From assembly GCA_030679615.1 (NCBI GenBank), contig JAUXSJ010000296.1:1-7434 (forward strand): a DNA stretch of 7,434 bases. The letters run 5' to 3'. The DNA is from Parachlamydiaceae bacterium. Its GTDB lineage: Bacteria; Chlamydiota; Chlamydiia; Chlamydiales; Parachlamydiaceae. The notes beneath the pieces were generated by a model that was not told the DNA's origin, searched no databases, and worked only from the letters and a program-made list of their open reading frames with translations. Every line of letters begins with the position of its first letter. The stretch's first letter is position 1. The position numbers and the translations under genes are program-made. Shown here piece after piece: positions 6,055-7,434 of the stretch.

Positions 6055-6678
6055 TCATATTTTCTTCTTTATTATGTTAGATGGTGGTATCCATGCATGT
6101 TTTCTTGCAAGTACTCTTTTAGGTTGTTGACTTTGATTTGTTCCACCATTATTTGGATTTTGCTTCATAACTTCGTCGAAAAATTCCATCATTTCATAGT
6201 GATATTTTGCCCATTTTAATTTAGTTTGAATGTCGTTCCATTCATCACAACAATCTACTCCATATTGAATAAGAGTAGCGACAATTGTAGCAATTACTTT
6301 TGATTGTAAATCTCCAGCTGTTAAAAGTGCTCCAATATTGATCAGGCAATACCTTGCTTTTTCTCTATCATCAATATTAGGTATCCACCAACATTTATTT
6401 TTAGCATCGTTAAAGCATCTTTCAGCGTTTTCTTTATGAAATTGATACTTCTCTTTATAAGTTTTACAATCATCATAACAAAGTGCATTTAGCTGAAGTA
6501 TGGCAATATTTTGCAATATTATTTCTGGGTCATAAGAAAAAGCTTCTTCATATAAATAATCTTCTTCAGTTAAACATGTATATTCCATTCCATAGGCTTT
6601 TTTGATATAAAACATACCCATTATAAAGAAAAATAAAGACAAAATGATAACGACATATTTCAAAAATTTCTGTTTCAT
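6055..6678 (-). CDS. small exported or membrane-anchored cysteine-rich protein, unknown function
   Basis: I do not recognise the family. The 207-residue product starts MKQKFLKYVV and has a hydrophobic stretch at 8-25 ending near AYG (28-30), which fits a signal peptide or a single N-terminal anchor. The rest is helical, with eight cysteines (35, 67, 71, 88, 96, 111, 143, 144), including CYDDC and a CC pair. An even number of cysteines in an exported domain suggests disulfide bonds. A second, weaker hydrophobic stretch lies at 116-139. The tail from about 173 is Asn/Gln/Pro-rich, then basic (ends IIKKKI). The ATG at 6678 is chosen because GAG sits five bases before it and translation then begins directly at the basic-hydrophobic leader; an ATG at 6711 would add 11 residues with poor ribosome-site spacing. 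A TATAAT on the minus strand at 6787-6782 could be its -10 box. It ends at the shared terminator. Confidence 0.7.
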   Translation of the reverse strand: MKQKFLKYVVIILSLFFFIMGMFYIKKAYGMEYTCLTEEDYLYEEAFSYDPEIILQNIAILQLNALCYDDCKTYKEKYQFHKENAERCFNDAKNKCWWIPNIDDREKARYCLINIGALLTAGDLQSKVIATIVATLIQYGVDCCDEWNDIQTKLKWAKYHYEMMEFFDEVMKQNPNNGGTNQSQQPKRVLARKHAWIPPSNIIKKKI

Positions 6679-6805
6679 ATACACTCTTTTGTTAATTCCA
6701 TTCTTTTCCATAAGTCTTTAAAATTAGATCTTGTATAAGCTAATTTATCCGTAATCAATTCCGATATCTTTAAAACTAATAATTATACCGTTTAATTGTA
6801 CGTAT

Positions 6806-6893
6806 CTAATATTTGTCCCCCTCCCGTTTCATTTTAACCCAATAATTTTCATCATCTTCATCATAAAGTTCAAATAAAGGGAAAGTTTTTTCT
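6806..6893 (-). pseudogene. coding-like C-terminal scrap, family unknown
   Basis: On the minus strand a frame closed by TAG (6808-6806) reads FPLFELYDEDDENYWVKM, then KREGDKY. This has a protein-like composition (acidic run, Trp, Tyr) unlike random AT-rich translation. A TAA lies directly before it and no start codon is available. Further upstream (to ~7020) only short interrupted frames are visible. It is probably the 3' end of a lost gene. The rest of 6712-6805 holds only the presumed leader of the cysteine-rich gene. Confidence 0.3.
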
Positions 6894-7021
6894 TAAAAGT
6901 AAAATAAGATCATATAGGAAATTCTAACCAGATTTTTTTCTAAAGAAATTCATATTGTTTTTTATTCTATCAAATGATTTTTTAAATAATATGAATAGAA
7001 TTTACTAATTTTGCAACTAAT

Positions 7022-7207
7022 TTATATATAGGTGTGCTTAATTTCTGTTGAATGTTTAGATATCTCAAGATAAGTAATTGTTTTTGAATCAATAACGACG
7101 CCATATCGCCATGTATTCTTCATACTTTTTTGGAGCGCGAAGGCCCTGCTCATACTATTATCATAAGTTTTGATTCTGAATAGCTTTTGAATCGCTCTAA
7201 ACGAGCT
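7022..7207 (-). pseudogene. coding-like open stretch, probable gene remnant
   Basis: The minus strand is open for about 61 codons between TAG (7210-7208) and TAA (7024-7022). It reads IQKLFRIKTYDNSMSRAFAL, then QKSMKNTWRYGVVIDSK and TITYLEISK. The composition is protein-like, and an ATG at 7153 would give 43 residues, but no ribosome site is evident. The RAFALQ portion is shared with a minus-strand reading at the left window edge. I cannot name the family. It may be a fragment of a mobile-element gene or a small gene in its own right. Its upstream end runs into the palindromic element at 7201. Confidence 0.3.
7129..7147 (+). repeat. short diverged direct repeat, right copy (partner at 20-38)
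   Basis: TTTGGAGCGCGAAGGCCCT matches the left-edge copy at 16 of 19 positions in the same orientation. It lies inside the coding-like minus-strand stretch 7022-7207, where it encodes RAFALQ. The copies bracket almost the entire window. Confidence 0.35.
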
Positions 7208-7434
7208 CTATGCCTTTTTTTATCGTATTTCCACAGTTTTTTCGTCCTTCGTAAACTCGCTCCTCAGTGGCTGTAACGGGAGTCGTCCTACGGACTTTAG
7301 AACAAATAAAAAAACACTTATAAAATTAAGAAAATCTTTGCATCTTTGTTCTAGAGTCCGTAGGACGACTCCCATTACAGCCCACAGTGACGAAGGAACT
7401 GTGGGAATGCGAAAAAAAAAGACATAGAGCTCGT
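7201..7434. repeat. second palindromic element, reaching the window end
   Basis: Arms at 7201-7306 and 7345-7434 are inverted copies around a 38-base AT-rich centre; the outer ends are ACGAGCTCTATG and its complement. The tips are GC-rich in an AT-rich setting (GAGTCGTCCTACGGACT in the left arm). The right arm contains its own perfect 8-bp hairpin, CCCACAGT (7381-7388) with ACTGTGGG (7398-7405). The left arm carries the equivalent hairpin with a longer loop, so the right arm has lost roughly 16 bases. There is no open frame inside. It has the same design as the 2059-2447 element but a different sequence, and is probably another non-autonomous repeat family. It may continue beyond the window. 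Confidence 0.8.

Noticed and set aside
1..7434. CRISPR array, tRNA or rRNA genes
   Set aside because: No series of regularly spaced direct repeats, no recognisable tRNA cloverleaf and no rRNA-like sequence was seen on either strand by eye.

Overview
The window is a strongly AT-rich bacterial segment with gene-sparse spacing, two large inverted-repeat elements and several decaying gene fragments. A eukaryote-style tyrosine phosphatase fused to helical repeats, a small secreted cysteine-rich protein and many remnants suggest an intracellular or host-associated bacterium, for example an amoeba symbiont of the Chlamydiae/Parachlamydia kind. That taxonomic guess is inference only: no marker gene is present.

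Left part (1-2011): a short hairpin at the edge, then a good sigma70-type promoter (195-222) driving a 584-residue protein. It has an N-terminal TPR/Sel1-like helical array and a C-terminal protein tyrosine phosphatase domain with intact WPD and HC(X5)R motifs. This is the best effector candidate in the window.

Middle (2059-5790): a ~390-bp palindromic element (two 162-bp arms, including 57 bp of perfect match) is followed by a decayed copy of the 3' end of the next large gene. The visible 166-codon frame (2690-3190) is the better-preserved part of that copy; before it, homology continues through stop codons and a frameshift. The large gene (3439-5790) encodes a 783-residue AAA+ ATPase. Its single nucleotide-binding domain resembles the first domain of ClpA/ClpB. 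It has two hydrophobic segments before the ATPase core, a charged coiled coil after it, and a C-terminal helical domain that is the part duplicated upstream. There is no second AAA+ domain.

Right part (5791-7434): a frameshifted remnant of a RelE/ParE-type toxin, a strong bidirectional terminator (6010-6034) serving convergent genes, and a minus-strand gene for a small exported protein with eight cysteines. About 500 bp then hold only coding-like minus-strand scraps, and a second palindromic element reaches the window end.

No operon is evident: the phosphatase, the ATPase and the cysteine-rich gene look like separate transcription units. The most unusual item is the ATPase together with its decayed partial paralogue. 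It may mark a little-described membrane-associated Clp-like machine, but its substrate cannot be read from this sequence.
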